The notes beneath the pieces are model-generated. The model was not told the DNA's origin. It ran no database searches and was given only the letters and a program-made list of their open reading frames with translations. The position numbers and the translations under genes are program-made. From Cercospora beticola (taxonomy: Eukaryota; Ascomycota; Dothideomycetes; Mycosphaerellales; Mycosphaerellaceae): a stretch of 64,000 bases of DNA. The stretch lies in assembly GCF_033473495.1 (NCBI RefSeq), contig NC_088935.1, positions 3,534,001-3,598,000 of the forward strand. The letters are read 5' to 3'. Below, in pieces: positions 30,835 through 40,419 of the stretch. The first letter of the stretch is position 1, and each line of letters starts with the position of its first letter.

Positions 30835-31987
30835 TTATTGCTTGTCTGGGAATCCGAGGTTGACACCAAACTCTGGATACACGAATCTTGTGAGTCCCTT
30901 CTTCTTGTGGATTTCCTCGAGCGATGCAACGTCTTCAGAGCTCAGTTGCACAGTCTTCAGGTTCTCCTCTATCCGCTGTGGCGTCACGGACTTGGGCAGC
31001 ACCACATGACCTCTGCTGACCTGATAAGAGATCAAGATCGTTCCTGCTCCGACGTTGTGCTTCTTCGCAAGCTCTTGCACGCCCTCCTCCTTGAAGAGCG
31101 GGCTGCCTGTGCTACCCAATGGCGAGTAGGCCTCGACCAGGATGCCCTTCTCTTTACAGAATTCGCTGATCTCTGATTGTGGGAGGTATGGGTGGTTTTC
31201 CTGCAGAGATCTTGCGTTAGCATGCTGGGTGAGGAGACGCGGCGGTTTCGGGCATGGAACGTACGATCTGGTTCGCCGCAGGCACGACTTCGGCCTCTTT
31301 AAGGAGCTCCTCTAGGAATGGCACCGAGTACTGTCGCTCATTAGCAATGGGAGCATTCGCAGCAGAGGCTTCGGACTCAGCTTACATTCGAAACACCGAT
31401 GGCCTTGACTTTGCCAGTCTTCAGCAGCTTCTCCATGCTCTTCCACGTGGAAACGTGTGACCATTCTCGATCGAGGTCGCGAGAGCCTGCACGCCATGTA
31501 ATCAGCTGGCTGCAATTGCATGGTCCTCACGACAAGTCTTACCATCTTCAAGCTTGGGGAACAAGGGGTGGTTGCCGTTTGCATTCATAGGTACTGGCCA
31601 GTGGACCAGGTAGAGATCCAGGTAATCGAGACCGAGGCGCTTGAGACCTTCGTCAAGGCACTCCTCAGGCTTTCGGTGGTATGTACACCACAGCTTTGAT
31701 GTGACGAAGACATCCTCTCTCTTGATCCCGGAGTCGAAAGCCTCTTTCAGCCCCTCTCCCACTTCGTTCTCGTTTCCATACACGAAAGCTGCGTCAATGT
31801 GGCGGTAGCCCGACTTGAGGGCATGTGCAACAGCGGCCTTGACCTGTCCCGGGTCTCCACAACGGCGTTTTATTAGAATAACAATTCACGACGAGATGTA
31901 GCGGGCTCAAAACTGACCAGATTGCCATGTTCCCAGGCCTACTGCTGGAATCTTTGCGCCAGTGTTGAGAGTGAACGTGGATGCCAT
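30835..31987 (-). CDS. aldo-keto reductase (candidate glucuronate/uronate reductase), five exons
   Basis: Predicted 304 aa. Exons: 31918-31987, 31543-31854, 31386-31486, 31265-31330, 30835-31200. All introns are GT-AG and each junction restores family motifs. The catalytic tetrad is complete: Asp44 and Tyr49 in [11 protein letters not shown], Lys77 in VTSKLW, His108 in YLVHWPVP. The N-terminus is the usual [11 protein letters not shown], and cofactor-loop features [14 protein letters not shown] suggest NADPH use. The same AKR class includes fungal uronate reductases (GAR1/GaaA, D-galacturonate or D-glucuronate to the L-aldonate), glycerol dehydrogenases and xylose reductases. Beside MIOX, reduction of D-glucuronate to L-gulonate is the attractive role. 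It is head-to-head with the inositol dehydrogenase gene. Confidence 0.85.
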
Positions 31988-32831
31988 GATTTTGAGAATG
32001 TGTATGTCAATGTGTACAGCTTGTTGACGAGAAGTGGACTGGTTTTGCACAGAGCAGCGTGACGCGAGCACAATTGTCTTCGGGCGTGATTACAACGAGC
32101 TCATCCCACTCTGCTGGCAGCATTCGCCGAGGGCGAAATGTCGGCATTTGAAAATATGTCATTCCACAATTGGGGCAGAGGCGGCAGCACCACAGAAACT
32201 CGGCTCCTGGGGGTCCAAGAGCCGAGTTTACGTCCATTTTGTGACCGAACTCTCATCGCGACCTGGGTCAGACTTTACATCTTTTAGCTTCACGAGACAC
32301 AGCGCTCGAGGTGTGTTGCACAAGGCAGAGATACGAGCAGCGGAGCAAATTACCACGTTCATGCAGTGTGGAAGGAATTGTGAGTTTCTGTTGTGCCTTC
32401 TAGCGGGGTGATCAGCAGGGACAAGCAGCTCGCGCAGGCACACGTAATGACGTTTCGGACTCTGCCTGCAGCACCAGCAACGGCCTTACCCCTTTGGGTC
32501 ATTCCGCCTTCCGCTGGGCGGCAGCGGAGCCTCGTGCATGCGAGTTCGTCTGGCGGTGGAGGAGCGGGTGGAGTTGCTACCGACACCAACTTGTTGCGCT
32601 GCGCGTTGTTGGTGATGTTTTCCGCGCGCCAACGAACACACTGTTGGTGTCGACTGTCTCGCGCAAGTTACAAAATTCGGTGAGGTCCACCAAGGGCAAT
32701 AGCATCATCCCTCAGGACAATCTATCATCTTCTCTTGCACTCTTCCTCGATTGCTGTTCTTTCCAGAAGATTGAATTTCACAGTTCGAAGCAGCAGCCAC
32801 CACCAAAATCTCCCCCTCCCCCTCCTTCACT
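31988..32831. promoter_or_regulatory. divergent promoter, aldo-keto reductase / inositol dehydrogenase
   Basis: 844 bp shared by two divergent genes of the cluster. It holds a perfect 11-bp inverted repeat (32196-32229), CCNCCAA matches at 32687-32693 and 32800-32806, and a CreA-type GCGGGG at 32403-32408. A CT-rich stretch (about 32728-32755) precedes the inositol dehydrogenase ATG. Confidence 0.5.
32196..32229. repeat. perfect 11-bp inverted repeat in the divergent promoter
   Basis: AAACTCGGCTC (32196-32206) and GAGCCGAGTTT (32219-32229) are exact reverse complements around a 12-nt spacer. The arms place CGG (32201-32203) and CCG (32222-32224) as inverted triplets, the half-sites used by Zn2Cys6 dimers. 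Hairpin or operator function is a hypothesis. Confidence 0.8.
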
Positions 32832-33902
32832 ATGGTCCGCAAGCTGCAGGTCGGCGTGTCCGGTCTTGGACGAATGGGCGCCCGACACGCTCTGCACTTT
32901 CTCGAACGCACACCTCGAGCAGACCTCGTGGCTGCCTTTGACCCGGATGAGAAAGCACTCGCATGGGCGAAGGAGCGACTCGCACCCTTCGGTACTAAGC
33001 TCTACAACGACTATGAGGAGTTCTTGAAGCACCCAGGCCTGGAAGCCGTCGTGGTAGCGGGCATCACCACACAACATGCCGCGCAGGCGGTGCGTGCCAT
33101 TGAGGCCGACAAGCATGTGCTGTGCGAGAAACCGCTGTCAACGAGCATCGAGGTCTGCGAGAATGTCTTGAAAGCCGCTCAGGCCAAGCCTCATTTGACT
33201 GTCATGTGCGGTTTCTCGCGCCGCTTCGATGCCAGCTACCGAGATGCTGCTCGCCGTGTGCAGAATGGAGACATTGGCCGGCCGTCCATACTCCGATCGC
33301 AGACATGCGACAAGCATCGCGACGACGACTACTTCGTACAGTATGCCAAGTTCAGCGGCGGAATCTTCGTCGACGCCAACATCCACGACATCGACCTTGC
33401 CCTTTGGTACTTCGGCCAGGACAGCGTAGTGAAGAGCGTCACCGCCGCTGGCATCAACGCACGCCTCACCGAGCTGGAGAAGTACCAAGATGTCGACAAC
33501 GGCATCGGTATCGTCGAGTTCTACGGCGGCAAGATTGCCTACTTCTACGCCTCACGCATGATGGCTGCAGGACAGGAGGACACCACCGAGATTATTGGCA
33601 CACACGGCAAAATTGTCGTCAATGGCAATCCTCAGCAAAACCTAGTCTCTCTGCACGAGAGTACGGGTATCCGCAAGGACGTTCCCCAGACCTACTACGA
33701 CCGCTTCGAACACGCCTTCGTCACCGAATCGAACGAGTTCACAGAATGCGTTCTGGACGGCACGAAGCCACCATTCGAGCTGGCAGGTGCCGTTGCTGCT
33801 GTGAAGATTGCTAGCGCGTTGCAAAAGAGCTTGGTCACTGGAAAGAAGATTGAATACAGCGAATCTGGCGAGGAGATTGTCTCAGAGAAGGCACGTCTCT
33901 AG
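32832..33902 (+). CDS. Gfo/Idh/MocA oxidoreductase, inositol 2-dehydrogenase-like
   Basis: Intronless 356-aa ORF from ATG 32832. The Rossmann motif is GVSGLGRMGARH at residues 8-19. The family's catalytic lysine is in HVLCEKPLS, and the C-terminal domain has FSGGIFVDANIHDIDLALW, giving the Asp/His pair of inositol dehydrogenases (IolG type). Such enzymes oxidise myo-, scyllo- or chiro-inositol to inosose with NAD, or run in reverse. No other bacterial iol-type gene (iolE, iolD, iolB, iolC) is visible. A likely role beside MIOX is interconversion of inositol isomers through inosose, or oxidation of a related sugar. Codon use and GC content look like the neighbours, so recent transfer is not evident. 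Confidence 0.88.
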   Translation: MVRKLQVGVSGLGRMGARHALHFLERTPRADLVAAFDPDEKALAWAKERLAPFGTKLYNDYEEFLKHPGLEAVVVAGITTQHAAQAVRAIEADKHVLCEKPLSTSIEVCENVLKAAQAKPHLTVMCGFSRRFDASYRDAARRVQNGDIGRPSILRSQTCDKHRDDDYFVQYAKFSGGIFVDANIHDIDLALWYFGQDSVVKSVTAAGINARLTELEKYQDVDNGIGIVEFYGGKIAYFYASRMMAAGQEDTTEIIGTHGKIVVNGNPQQNLVSLHESTGIRKDVPQTYYDRFEHAFVTESNEFTECVLDGTKPPFELAGAVAAVKIASALQKSLVTGKKIEYSESGEEIVSEKARL

Positions 33903-34338
33903 GTGCTAATGCGTTTGCTGATGCGCGAGTATTGGATATACAACATTGCATGGGGTCAGAGCACAGGTACCATCAGCGGTCATGAAGGCGCCAATATGTG
34001 GATAGAAAAGTGTTTCAGGGCATACGGATGGTGCTATCAAAGCTTGGATACAGCGCCAACACGAAACAAGCTCAGTAAGATCCAATGCATAAAGGATACA
34101 TTTGAATTTGGGCACAACACAGATGTCAATAGAGCGGAATTAGAAGTAGACATTGAGGGTCAGAGTCTGCATGGCAGAGTTGCCTACACTTTTTGCTACA
34201 GTTCCCGTTTCGTTTTACATCTTCATCGTGCAAGGCTCGGCGCCTGAGCAATACAGAGTGGCCGGCCAGGACATCTCTGCCCTCCATACCCACATCACAG
34301 ACCTACACTCATTGATTCCGACAATCCTGTGCACCGGC
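33903..34338. other. convergent 3' region, 436 bp
   Basis: Lies between the stop codons of the inositol dehydrogenase and leucyl-tRNA synthetase genes. Short open frames here show no protein-like features. Confidence 0.5.
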
Positions 34339-37300
34339 TTATGATGTCGTGTTCTCAAAGAACGAGGTAGGCTGACCAGGTACAGCATTCTCGGCAGATG
34401 GTGGCAGGGTCTCTTTCTCCTCACCAATCTTCACACCAGGTGTGCCGGCCACAATCTTACCAGTCTTGGTCTCTGGGTCGACCAGGACGACCTCGATGAC
34501 GGCGCACTTCTGCACCGTTTGCTTGATGCCAGGTACCATCTCGTGCAACACAGCAGCCTCATCGAAGGCCAGTTTGCGCTCAAAAACGGTCGTTGGGTCA
34601 ATGCCGCTTTCCAAATTCTTCTTCAGACTGTTCACGAACGGCATTGCGCGCTTGACTTCAGTCTTGGGCAGGCTCTTGTTCACTGCTCCGACGTCGACCT
34701 TCATGTTCGCAAAGTTCTGACGCACGACATCGATGATGCTGTCTTGCCACGCCGGGAATTTTTGCGCAAAGAAGATGGAGAGCTTCTTGTCCTTCTTGGG
34801 ATCATAAGAAGTTTGCTTGCCCTTGGCCATCTTCTTGAGCTGAACGCCCTCGGCTCCCGTGATGTTGCTCTGAGTTGTGCGCACATACTCGCGCGCAGCA
34901 GTCAGGTTTGGTTTCTGGTCTGGGACTTGTGGGAAGCGAGCGTTCTGCACAGTGTCTGGCTTCTTCAAAACTTCGAGCCAGATGTGCTCTGCCCAGTGGG
35001 GCGCCACAACGGTGATCATCAGAGCTTGTTGCTCCACGTATCTCGTGACCAGATCTTGATGCATTCCGATGCCTGCAGCCTTGGTGACCTCGCGGTAGAA
35101 GTCGCGGGCGTTCGTGAAGTCGTAGAATCCGCTCTTGAGAGCCGCTTTGTAGTCCGCATCGTGGTACCGCTGCTCCGTCTCCTTGACAAGACCGTTCAAG
35201 TCGTTCTCAAATAGCTCATCCCAGAAAAGCTTCTCTCCAGTGCGGACGATGACATCGTTCGTCTTGTGCCTCTCATTCTTGCTCACCTCGGCATACGACA
35301 CCCCATCCTTGAGCACGCGTGCGTCCAGGATGACGTTCTCGCACCACTGTCGGAGCTCGAAAAGTCGAAGGATATTGGCGTTCGCAACGGTTTCGTCGAA
35401 GTTGGCGTCCTCAATAGTGTCGCCTGCATCGGCAAAAGCGACGCGAGTCGCATCAGCACCAAACTTCGCGGTCGCGTCGTATAGGGTGAGGAAGTTGCCA
35501 GTAGATTTGGACATCTTCTCGCCATTGAGCAACAAGTGCCCATTGGCTCGGATAGCACGTGGCCAGTACTCCGGTGGGAATAAGGCGACGTGTACGTAGA
35601 GGAAGAATGTAAGATGATTCTGGATCAAATCCTTTCCAGATACACGGAGATCCAATGGGTACCAGTATTCAAACTCACGGCGCATGCGGTGGAGTGTCTC
35701 TTCTGGGATGGAGCATTCCTTCGGGACTTCTTCAGTCCTGCAGAACAGCCAATCCCAAACATCATCCGTCAATTGATCTGCTGAGACATTGGCCGGTCCC
35801 TTCTCTTTGCCGAAAATGTCCTTGTGGAGCAAATGGGCGATCGTATAGTACGACATGTAGATCGTAGAGTCGGACAAGCTCTCTACCAGTTGCGTCTGAT
35901 CCCACGGCAGCTTGGTGCCAAGACCGTAACCTCGAGCACATGCCCATTGTGCAAGCCAGAAGAGTACCTGTTCGAAAGCGTTCTTGGTTTCAGTGGAAAA
36001 TGTGTTGAGTCCATTACCATCCTTGTTCTGCACGTGCTTCAAAACCGCTGGTTGCCAATCCGGATCGCCCGACTTTTCAGGCTCGCCATAATTCATGAAC
36101 CACTGATCCAAGTGACCAGCGACACACTCGTCGCCTGATCGACTGATGACTTGTCCGTCTGGCTCCGCGTAGGCAAACGCTTCGCCAGCATCAATCAAGT
36201 CTTGCCGCACCTTGGGCTTTGCTTCCTCAACACGCTCTCCGGCGTATTTCCCAATGAGCATCTTGCCCTTGTAGAAGCCTTCCTTGTATGCAATTTCTTT
36301 AGCCTCGGCCAATTGTTTTGCGTCTTTGGGTGAGTTGATCTTCATGGTTTCCACAAGTTTCTTCGCAATGAGGTTGCCATGATCAGGCGTCTCAATGAGC
36401 GGCACGATTTCCTTGTCGATCCATTCCTTCTTGATCTTGTAGAAATCTGCCTTCTTTTGCAGATCGAGGGTTGTCGCGTAATCATCTGGGGAGTCGGAAG
36501 GAACACTTGTGACAACGCCAGTTCCCTTCGTTGGCTTGACCGATTCCATAGGAAGAATGTAGACTCCATCCTTGTGGACAGATAGCGGTGCATTGACAAG
36601 TGTGCCAACTACTTCCGATCCCTTGAAATCGGCAACCTTAGGGAAAACTCCCCACTCCGGGAAAATGCTTTGAAACGCCATGTTTCTTGCGGCTCGGTCT
36701 GAGACGAAGTAGTACTCCTCGCCCTTCTTGATTTCATATATTCCGTAGTCCACGTTGGGTCCGACGAAGCAGCAGTTCTGCCCGTACATGGTCTCTGGCC
36801 TCAAAGTTGCAGGGACGAAGTACACGTTGCCGCCCTCGGGTATCTTGCCTTCGAGCTTGCTCTTCGCTGATTCTGCCCATTCCTTCACGCGTAGCTTCAA
36901 TGCTGTATATTCTTGCACACCCACGCCCTCGCCGCTTGCTCGGTCATGGTCCATGCACGCTTGACCATCCTTGGGCGAGTAGACTGTATATCGCTTGCCG
37001 AACCTGATTTTGCCCATCTCTTTCAGACGATTGACCTGCCACCGCACAAAGGCGTCGTAGTACGGATTCGCGTCGGTCGTGACCATGGACCTTCGCCAGT
37101 CCACTCTGCATCCCAGGTTGTCCAAGTCACGCTTCCAGAGGGGAGGAAAGTAGTGCAACCAGTACTGTGGATCGGCGAACTTGTGAATCTCCTCGATAGG
37201 AATACCAATAGCCAGCATGATCTGGAACTGGTACTTCAAGGCCACATTGACCTTGGCAGCTGCCTTTGACTTTTTGGTTGTGAATTTGGTGACATCCTCC

Positions 37301-37794
37301 TTGGTGGTGTTCTGCACAGGAGCGGGCGGCGCGGTATCGGCCTCCGCACTCTCACCGTTGTCCACAGGGCACTTCTCGAAATTCTGTCCAAAGAGCTCAA
37401 TCTCGCGCACCAGCTTGTCAGCGCAGGCCTTGATAGGCATGCCGGTGCAGTGGAAACCCTGCGGGTAGAGAGCTCGCTTGCCTTGCATGCGCGCCCAACC
37501 CACCGCGAACTCGAGCTTACTGGCCGTGAAAGCGTGGCCGGAATGCGGAGTGCCATTGACATAGGGGTAGGCCATGGTGGCCATGTACTTGGGGTGTTTC
37601 TGACGCAGCTCCGAGGGCGATATGGCGTGGAAGGGCACATCTTGCAGAGACGGAGCGTCCTGCTCGAACACCTTGCTGTCCTGCCATTGCTTTTGGTATT
37701 TCTTCTCGCTGGCGATGAGCGTATCGCGTTTGTCCGTGTTCTCGATTTTCAACGTGCCCTTGGCCGGCTGAGTGCTGGCCTGCACGGCTGCCAT
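34339..37794 (-). CDS. CDC60: leucyl-tRNA synthetase, cytosolic type
   Basis: Predicted 1151 aa in one exon, from ATG 37794. It charges tRNA-Leu. The class I signature is PYVNGTPHSGHAF (HIGH-type, about residues 77-89) and the KMSKS loop is GEKMSKSTGN (about residue 760). An editing (CP1) domain lies between them, as in archaeal/eukaryotic LeuRS, and GFHCTGMPIKACADKL is the usual post-HIGH segment. The length fits yeast Cdc60 (about 1090) with a fungal C-terminal extension. The open frame continues upstream of the ATG for 71 codons with no further ATG; that extension is basic and Ser/Arg/Leu-rich (see findings). It is divergent from the small membrane-protein gene (289 bp between ATGs). Confidence 0.94.
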   Translation of the reverse strand: MAAVQASTQPAKGTLKIENTDKRDTLIASEKKYQKQWQDSKVFEQDAPSLQDVPFHAISPSELRQKHPKYMATMAYPYVNGTPHSGHAFTASKLEFAVGWARMQGKRALYPQGFHCTGMPIKACADKLVREIELFGQNFEKCPVDNGESAEADTAPPAPVQNTTKEDVTKFTTKKSKAAAKVNVALKYQFQIMLAIGIPIEEIHKFADPQYWLHYFPPLWKRDLDNLGCRVDWRRSMVTTDANPYYDAFVRWQVNRLKEMGKIRFGKRYTVYSPKDGQACMDHDRASGEGVGVQEYTALKLRVKEWAESAKSKLEGKIPEGGNVYFVPATLRPETMYGQNCCFVGPNVDYGIYEIKKGEEYYFVSDRAARNMAFQSIFPEWGVFPKVADFKGSEVVGTLVNAPLSVHKDGVYILPMESVKPTKGTGVVTSVPSDSPDDYATTLDLQKKADFYKIKKEWIDKEIVPLIETPDHGNLIAKKLVETMKINSPKDAKQLAEAKEIAYKEGFYKGKMLIGKYAGERVEEAKPKVRQDLIDAGEAFAYAEPDGQVISRSGDECVAGHLDQWFMNYGEPEKSGDPDWQPAVLKHVQNKDGNGLNTFSTETKNAFEQVLFWLAQWACARGYGLGTKLPWDQTQLVESLSDSTIYMSYYTIAHLLHKDIFGKEKGPANVSADQLTDDVWDWLFCRTEEVPKECSIPEETLHRMRREFEYWYPLDLRVSGKDLIQNHLTFFLYVHVALFPPEYWPRAIRANGHLLLNGEKMSKSTGNFLTLYDATAKFGADATRVAFADAGDTIEDANFDETVANANILRLFELRQWCENVILDARVLKDGVSYAEVSKNERHKTNDVIVRTGEKLFWDELFENDLNGLVKETEQRYHDADYKAALKSGFYDFTNARDFYREVTKAAGIGMHQDLVTRYVEQQALMITVVAPHWAEHIWLEVLKKPDTVQNARFPQVPDQKPNLTAAREYVRTTQSNITGAEGVQLKKMAKGKQTSYDPKKDKKLSIFFAQKFPAWQDSIIDVVRQNFANMKVDVGAVNKSLPKTEVKRAMPFVNSLKKNLESGIDPTTVFERKLAFDEAAVLHEMVPGIKQTVQKCAVIEVVLVDPETKTGKIVAGTPGVKIGEEKETLPPSAENAVPGQPTSFFENTTS

Positions 37795-38082
37795 TTTGAT
37801 AGGTGTTCGGGTTGGCAGCGGTAGACGACGCAGCCCCCGCAGCTGCGAAGACAGGCGATGGAGAGCGAGCGACGTCGTGAGATGGGAGGAGGGAGTGGTG
37901 GGGGAAGTGGAGGGGCAGATCGAGCGGCGAGGGCGGCAGTATCTTTGTGACTCGGAGCATGCTTGCAACAAATTCCAGAGGCCGACGCGCGAGGTCGGAC
38001 ACAGCAACTCAGCCGAGCATCTTCAACAACACCATCTCCCAGCGATCATCTTCCCATCGCCCATGGACTGAACTCTCCCGCC

Positions 38083-38520
38083 ATGACATCCCTCTTCGCA
38101 GGTCTCTTCAGCAAGGCTCCATCAGTGCCAGAGAATACGCCCTTCTTCCCACACTCCATCGAGGACAACCCGTATCGGTGCAAGAAAACATGGCCACCCG
38201 AATTCGCCAAGCTCTCCCAGAAGCATCAATTCCGACTCGAGCGCCGTTATAGACGCCGCGCACAGCTGAAGTGGGCACGGCCGAACTGGACGAAAGGCGT
38301 CAAGCTCGCGCAATGGGGCAGCATCGTCTTCGTTTGCGTCTACGGCGTTCTCTACCTTGATGTCGGGGATGGCAAGACCCCCTTCGATGGTGTATGCTGT
38401 CCTCTGCCCGCTGAACGTCTAGCATCAGGCTGACACATGTCTCAGATACGTCAAGCATACAAGGAGCAGTTCGGAGCTCATACTCCTGCTGCTGACAACA
38501 GCCCGCAACGGCCATCTTGA
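38083..38520 (+). CDS. small conserved-looking single-pass membrane protein, function unknown
   Basis: Predicted 127 aa from exons 38083-38391 and 38446-38520; the intron is 54 bp (GTATGC...GTCTCAG, phase 0). The N-terminal 70 residues are soluble, with a strongly basic Arg-rich segment (RLERRYRRRAQLKWARPNW). One transmembrane helix follows (VKLAQWGSIVFVCVYGVLYL). After it comes LDVGDGKTPFDGIRQAYKEQ, and the tail ends without motifs. The basic stretch just before the helix suggests an N-in topology in the ER or inner mitochondrial membrane. I do not recognise the family. Clean splicing and a long open frame support a real gene. Confidence 0.65.
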
Positions 38521-38842
38521 GACACAGCGAAACCTACATGCTCAATACCACTTTCCTCCTCCAGATCTGGACATCGGCCACTGCTCGGTGCCAGCCGGAG
38601 CCCCAGCACCGCTTCGTCATGAAGCGACTCAAGGTCGGGCGAGAATGAAGGTGAAGCGAGAGCCTCTCGTGTTTACCAATGTCTGCACAGCGAGGTCTGA
38701 TCTCGTTGGCGCGTGATTACCACGTTCGACAATCAAGCCCGAACAAACGTGTGACCTCGCGCGCCTAATACGCATGATACACAGGAGTATCGCGACCAGA
38801 ACCTGGAACAGTATGAAATGTAATACGTTGCATTAGTACGCT
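38521..38842. other. convergent 3' region, 322 bp
   Basis: Between the stop codons of the small membrane-protein gene and the HMG-CoA lyase gene. Nothing notable. Confidence 0.5.
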
Positions 38843-40073
38843 TTACGCGTTCCCTTCTCGAGATAGACGCGCTAGAGTTGCCCTCCCTGCGCTCGAACTA
38901 TTCGTTTTGCCAATCTGAGCAGTTATCCAACTTCCGATCCTGCTCAACTCTTCGAGATCAAGCCCAGTATTCGCTCCAAGACTATGTAGGCAATATACGA
39001 GATCCTCGGTTGCTACATTACCTGTAGCTCCGGGACTGTATGGGCATCCACCGAGTCCACCGACTGCCGAATCGAAAGTCCTGACGCCGTGGTCAAGCGA
39101 CACCATGGTGTTGATGAGCGCTTGTCCAAACGTGTCATGGAAATGCATCGCAATATCCTCGTTTTGTACACCCGCCTCTTTCAAAGTCTGAAGCAGCTTC
39201 TTGGTCGCAGGAGCTGTTCCCATGCCTGTGGTATCTGCTACGCTGATCTCGTCTGCTCCTAGTTCAAGAAGTGAGGCTGCCAACTCTGCCACGCGATGCG
39301 GATCTACATTGGGTCCCTCGAACGGACAGCCCAAAGCGACTGAGATATATGCACGTACGGGATAGCCCGCCTTGCTGCTCTCCGCAATCAATGGAGCGAA
39401 TCGATCCAATGACTCCTGTATACTGCAATTCGTATTCTTCTTAGAGAAAGATTCGGTCGCTGCCATGAATATTGAAACTTCGTGCCTCTGGCCCCCAGTC
39501 TTTGCTTTTGACATTGCCTCCACTCCCGAGGTCGCAGATGGCATAGCGTTTGGATCTTGGCTCGACGTGTTCAAGGCAGGGCCGTCGTCGGTACTGGTCG
39601 GTGATGGTGGAGGTGTAGGATACCCGTCAGGAGCTGAGGATGAGGTATTCATCACTTTGAAGTAGTTGTCTAAGCCCTTCATGTTGGGGAGCAGCCACTG
39701 GTAGGTGACATCGCCTGGCGGTGGTGCTGACAGGATCGAGGAGAGGACTTTGTCGGACGCTGCCATCTAGGACTGTTCAATGCCTGTGCCATCCACGTAG
39801 CTAAGGACATTCGCTGCATACCTGTGGCACCCATTTTGGATGCACGAATGACCCGGCCTCGATCGTTCTTAAGCCTGTCTTCGCCAGCCTATGGACCAGT
39901 TCGATCTTGGTCTCGGGCGCAATACTAGTCTTCTCGTTCTGCAGCCCATCTCTGGGACCTACTTCAACTATTCTCACATAATCTGCCAGCGCTCGACGTG
40001 ATGTTGCAAAGGTGCGTTTGGAGCTCTGGCTGCCGAGCTGTTGCGCGAGACATCGCAATGGCGTCGGAGACAT
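38843..40073 (-). CDS. hydroxymethylglutaryl-CoA lyase, mitochondrial
   Basis: Predicted 391 aa from exons 39822-40073 and 38843-39766 (55-bp intron, phase 0). It cleaves HMG-CoA to acetyl-CoA and acetoacetate, the last step of leucine degradation. The Arg/Ser-rich N-terminus (LRCLAQQLGSQSSKRTFATS) looks like a mitochondrial presequence. Conserved motifs are VEVGPRDGLQNEK, EAGSFVHPKWVPQMA (rebuilt by the splice), SVALGCPFEG, the metal-site HFHDTFGQAL, and GGLGGCPYSPGATGN with the catalytic Cys. A Ser/Pro/Thr-rich insert of about 60 residues (SSAPDGYPTPPPSPTSTDD onward) interrupts the barrel between LLPNMKGLDNYFKV and HEVSIFMAATESFS. It shares the leucine pathway with the E1 alpha subunit gene at 61.1 kb. 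Confidence 0.92.
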
Positions 40074-40419
40074 GATGGAGGTTCGGCAGCAGGTGAATGG
40101 GACGAAGAGTGGCAACTGCTCGCCTACATGAATTGGGTAAGGGTGAGTTCTCGAGTTGTTTGTTATACTGCAAGCAAGACAGCTGCCGCGAGAAGCAATG
40201 AGCTGTGGCAATGGTGCATGGAGCTGGTGACAGCTCGGCACCAACACTGTGACGAGGTACTTAAGCCGAGCACCAGTGGGCGCGACATCGGGACCCCACA
40301 TCAGGCTTAAAATCAGGCATCCACGTTCCCTGTGCTCTCGGTCCACGATCTGTGGTAACAGCGCCTGTCTGTGCTTAAACCGCTCGAATTGCTTTTCACG
40401 CTTGACTTGCACATGTCGA
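40074..40419. other. intergenic, 346 bp
   Basis: Upstream region of HMG-CoA lyase and 3' flank of the CUE-domain gene, both on the minus strand. No structure seen. Confidence 0.5.

Noticed and set aside
33122..33814. 230-codon plus-strand frame overlapping the inositol dehydrogenase
   Set aside because: Frame-shifted shadow of an intact Gfo/Idh/MocA coding sequence; composition is Arg/His-rich and not protein-like.
34519..35214. 231-codon plus-strand frame
   Set aside because: Antisense to the leucyl-tRNA synthetase C-terminal region.
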